This document shows, in pieces, positions 60,530 through 64,000 of a stretch of DNA of 64,000 nt. Numbering within the stretch: the stretch's first letter is position 1; the number at the start of each line of letters is the position of its first letter. Position numbers and translations under genes: made by a program. Source of the DNA: Arthrinium phaeospermum (Eukaryota; Ascomycota; Sordariomycetes; Amphisphaeriales; Apiosporaceae). Below the pieces are notes generated by a model. It saw only the letters and a program-made list of their open reading frames with translations. It was not told where the DNA came from and made no database searches. Where the stretch lies: assembly GCA_006503535.1 (NCBI GenBank), contig QYRS01000002.1, forward strand, positions 3,224,001-3,288,000. Reading direction: 5' to 3'.

Positions 60530-62941
60530 TTAGCACCACGTGAACACGGGATTGCGAGCTTTGACGGTCTCGAGCCGCTCCACAATAACCTTGCGCCGGT
60601 TACCCTCGGCCCCCTCTGCCGCAGCGAAGCCCAGGTCGCCCTCCAGGTCGCCGTCCTCGTCGTCCAGGCCGCCTTGGCTGCCGTACATCTGCGTCGCGAT
60701 CGAGTTGCTGTTCCGTCGCCCCGCCGCCGTGGTGAAGCTGAAGCGACGCTCCCGGCGCGGTGAGTACATCTGACTCTGGGTACGGCTCGGGCCGTGGTAG
60801 CTCGTCCTCGAGGGCGCCATCCGGGAGAACTTTGGGCGTAAAGCATCGGATGCCCCATTTAGTTCGTCGAAAGGATCTTTCACTTTGCCATTGGGCGGCG
60901 ATGTCTCACCGCCGGGAATAGGTTCCGGTTCTGGAGACAAGGCTCGGGGCGTGGAGAGCTCGAAGCGGCCTGGGTTGGGCAGTGGGCTGGCGAACCCCAG
61001 TAGGTCGTCTGTCTGCTTAGGGGCTGTAGTCGAGGAATTGGCCGCCCCGATATCTATCTCCTCCTCGATGGCATCCCTTAGCTCCGGCTCGGCTTTGCGG
61101 CGTGCCTCGGTGCTCGCAGCACGCATCGGAACTGCTATGGGGACGTCGACCAGATCGTCCCACACACACACTTTAACGCGGCGAGTAAGCTCCAATGGCC
61201 CATGGTCAGCTGTCTTCAGAGTCTCCACCACATTCCAGGCCTGCCCCTTCATGACAGCCATCTGTCGCGAAAACATCTTTTCTTGGAAATCAGGATCGAG
61301 CTGGAACACCTTGCGTAGCGCCAGCTGAGTTTCGCTCCACCATGCCGTAGAAGTCAGCAGCGGGAGAAAGTGATCTTTTGTTTTCTGAGAGAAAGGTCGA
61401 CCAATGAGATCTACTGGCAAGAAGAGCCAGCCAAACGGGAAACTGTAGTATTGTGAGCGAGAGAAGCATCAAGAATAATACCGGGGGATCTCTTACCTTC
61501 GCCAAGCATCCGGATGCTTCCAGGGCCAGGACAACGAGTTATCGATGGCCCCTATTGATATCTGGGGATCCTGGTAACTCCGGGGACTGCTAGCCTGCAT
61601 CGGTTTCTGGGTATGATAAGCGCCCAGCCCAGGACTTCGAGATTTGTTCCTATCAGCCAAGTTGACAGGGCGCGGCGCCGGCTCGTCGTTTTCTTCATCA
61701 GTTTCCAAATGCAATTGCGGCGGCTCGGATGCGATGGAAACCGCCTGTGTTTCCCAATCGACTTTTACCATCCAATTGTCAAGGCCTCTATCTGTATTCC
61801 GCATGATGTAGTCCAATATCACAAGTTTCTCAAGCTCCTCTCGGAATGCTTGTTTCAAGCCCTCCGTCCACACAAAATTGTCAGGACCTGGTGGGAGCGG
61901 GAGTGGTCTAGCCTCGTCATCATCACTTTCATCATCCCCAACAGGCCTGCTCGAAGGGCGACAGCTGTCAGCCCATCTCCTCTGCTTGTTCCGGTGCGTG
62001 TCATTCGCACGGAGACCTGACCAATACTGATCGGGCCAAGGGTGTTGTTTTAGGAAAACATTGGCATCCTTAAAGCCCTTGAGAAACACCTGAAAACTGC
62101 CTGGTTTGGCCGGAAAGGCCTTCTTCTTCCGGTAGAAGTTTCTTCGGTCCCAGTAAGGATAGTGAAACGATTTGGAAGAGAGCCAGACGACATCGGTATA
62201 AGGGACCATGTGGGTTCGCAGTTGGCAGTCCAGGGTGTACGCGGCAGCCTCGCTAACGTACGAAAGATTCGGAATAAGACATGCCCGACCGAAACAACAC
62301 GGGAATAAGTTTCGATGTATCCATTTGTTCCATTTCGGGTTGCCGGCCGCATAAGGCTCCTCGTCCTTGGGCTTGAACACTCCGACAATTTTCCCCTCCG
62401 TGTTACGGGCGAAGTAGCTTCCAGAACTTCCCTGTGTAATCATGCTCGGATGCATACCCTGGTCTATCGCTGTCCGAACGCTCTCTACAATGCTGTCGAA
62501 TTCCTCCTCCGACATGGCAGGCTTGTAGGGGTTGGCGGCCAAAGCGCTCGCAGTGAATGGCCTTACGCCATCCGGAGCGTGAAAGACACTGTAATGGATT
62601 TCCAAGGACTCTTCTTCCTCCCCTTTGCCCTTGCCTTTGGTCCTCTTGAACTTGGCAGCAATTTCTTCTGCCCACCTCTCTAACCTAGCATTGATGGCCT
62701 TGAGGTCGACGCCCGAGTTGCTCCTAGCTCTCTGGGGCCGGTATCTCTGTTTCGACAAAGTCTTTGGGGAAGCCATGCCGGAGTGCGGGCGCGGCTGAGA
62801 AATCGGCGCGAATCTCGGCGCAGATTGGGGCTGAAGCGAGGCAAAGCTCTGGCCCAGGGGATCATCCTCAGAATCATCGCTCGGATCTTCGGCTTGCGCC
62901 AGGCGCTCGTAGCCTGTGGTGGGGGGTCGGTGTCGCGGCAT
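60530..62941 (-). CDS. LSB6: Type II phosphatidylinositol 4-kinase (Lsb6)
   Basis: Two exons, 61497-62941 and 60530-61442, give 785 aa. The kinase core begins near residue 155: ITQGSSGSYFARN (nucleotide loop), GVFKPKDEEPYAAGNPKW (catalytic Lys), then NLFPCCFGRACLIPN, a Cys pair close to the palmitoylated CCPCF site of the animal enzymes. YVSEAAAYTLDCQL follows. The catalytic loop is DYIMRNTDRGLDNWMVK near residue 395. After the intron come SFPFGWLFLPVDLIGRPFS and a long disordered tail rich in Ser, Pro and Glu, ending KVIVERLETVKARNPVFTW. The enzyme makes PI4P on endosomal and vacuolar membranes and binds Las17 in yeast. The start at 62941 gives MPRHRPPTTGYERLA; an in-frame ATG lies 12 nt upstream. 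Intact. Confidence 0.94.
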
Positions 62942-64000
62942 GTTGGGCAACAATGGTGTCGACTACGCAATGGGCGCGCGGTATTCTGTCGATGGTGGTT
63001 CGATGGGGGAACAAAGGTGGTGGGTGTCGGCTTGTTGTCCCTCAGGCTAAGCCAAGTATCCAAATACAAATGCCTGGCGCGATGGACTCCCCTAACTTGC
63101 AACTAGGCAGCAGCTAACGCAAATAATCCCTGGAGAAATAGAACACACGTCCGATGGAAGTTGGGGAGTACTGAATGGGGGCAAAAAGAAAATCAATAAT
63201 GGTACAAATGAAGCTGGAGAAGAGATGGTAAGGGCTGAGTGTAGAAAGATGGTCGTTGAATCGGTTCGTGGCTTAATTCACGTCACCAACTCGCGGCTGT
63301 CGTTGAAGAGAGCAGGGAGTGAGAGTGGCAGTCGAGACGGGCGCTAAGCCCAGCAGAGATTAGCCACAGGCGGTGCCCCTAGATCCACCTGGGCATCCAA
63401 GCATCCCACAGGCACCGCTCGGAAGCTCCAGCGTCCGTTCTCCGTGGGTTGGCAAGTGACCTTTGGCATGACCTTGGGAATATACTGCTTATCTTCCCTT
63501 ACCACTACGCGAGCAGTTGTAATCAACTCAAGCTTCACAGATACACAATGACTGGCTTGTTACTCGGGAGATATGTACGTCACAATTCATGTATAGATAC
63601 TACGGAGGCCACAAGCTACTGTACCTACGAGCCTACTCTGTACCTGGCTATACGTATGGACCCATGGAGGACCACAGCGGTCAAACTCCCTGCTTCTATA
63701 TATTCTAGAACACATGGACCTCTGAGCCTACCTGGGCAGTACCCTGGGCGTTGGGAGTTTTAGTGGGCTCGGATTAGGGGGATGGAGCTGATACTACATA
63801 CTGCCCAGATTCCAGATATATGTCCACTTCAAACAAGACTCACTACCGGTATCCCCTCGATGGCGGAGACGCTGCCTTTGGTATCATCCTTCCCTTAGGC
63901 AATCAATAGGCTTGTTTATTTATATTGTTACATAAGCCAGGAGATCTACATGTAGCCCTTCTCTATACCAATGCACCCGACTAAATGACCCCTCATCAGT
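62942..64000. other. LSB6 upstream region to window end
   Basis: Probable LSB6 promoter and intergenic DNA. No exon, tRNA or repeat recognised. Confidence 0.35.

Overview
The window is nuclear DNA from a filamentous ascomycete (Pezizomycotina, probably Sordariomycetes). Genes are split by short introns (about 50-140 nt) with GTAAGT-type donors and CTAAC/CTGAC branch sites, and the proteins are fungal housekeeping families plus two Zn(II)2Cys6 regulators. Genes lie singly on both strands; there are no operons. All exon boundaries were read by eye from splice signals, reading phase and family conservation.

Layout. 0-10.3 kb: NOP2 rRNA methyltransferase (cut by the left edge), a PflX-like radical SAM enzyme with one frameshift, a 3-hydroxyisobutyrate-dehydrogenase-like oxidoreductase, V-ATPase subunit e, ARV1, and a cytosolic LysM protein. 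11.5-25.7 kb: a FarA/CTF1-type regulator of fatty-acid use, MCD4 (GPI ethanolamine-phosphate transferase, one frameshift), the monopolin subunit Csm1/Pcs1, and the Msp1 AAA ATPase. 27.2-34.1 kb: DDI1, RRP8 and a glutamine-dependent NAD+ synthetase, each broken by several small indels, with a perfect 146-bp tandem duplication between the last two. 37.1-54.4 kb: a second C6 regulator, proteasome alpha5 (PUP2), the gamma-tubulin complex protein GCP2/Spc97, an Mch1-like MFS transporter, a serine incorporator (TMS1), AIM41, and a ten-exon SAM methyltransferase. 54.4-60.5 kb has no recognisable gene and carries purine-rich and simple repeats. 60.5-62.9 kb: the type II phosphatidylinositol 4-kinase LSB6.

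The genes are mostly unrelated housekeeping functions. Loose themes are rRNA modification (NOP2, RRP8), membrane and lipid homeostasis (ARV1, MCD4, TMS1, LSB6, FAR), protein quality control (DDI1, PUP2, MSP1) and chromosome segregation (CSM1, GCP2). I found no biosynthetic core enzyme, transposon, CRISPR array, rRNA or convincing tRNA, and no clear undescribed system. The strongest anomaly is the indel swarm at 27.9-34.0 kb. Protein similarity holds between the breaks, which points to local consensus-sequence error more than to gene decay, but the sequence alone cannot settle it.
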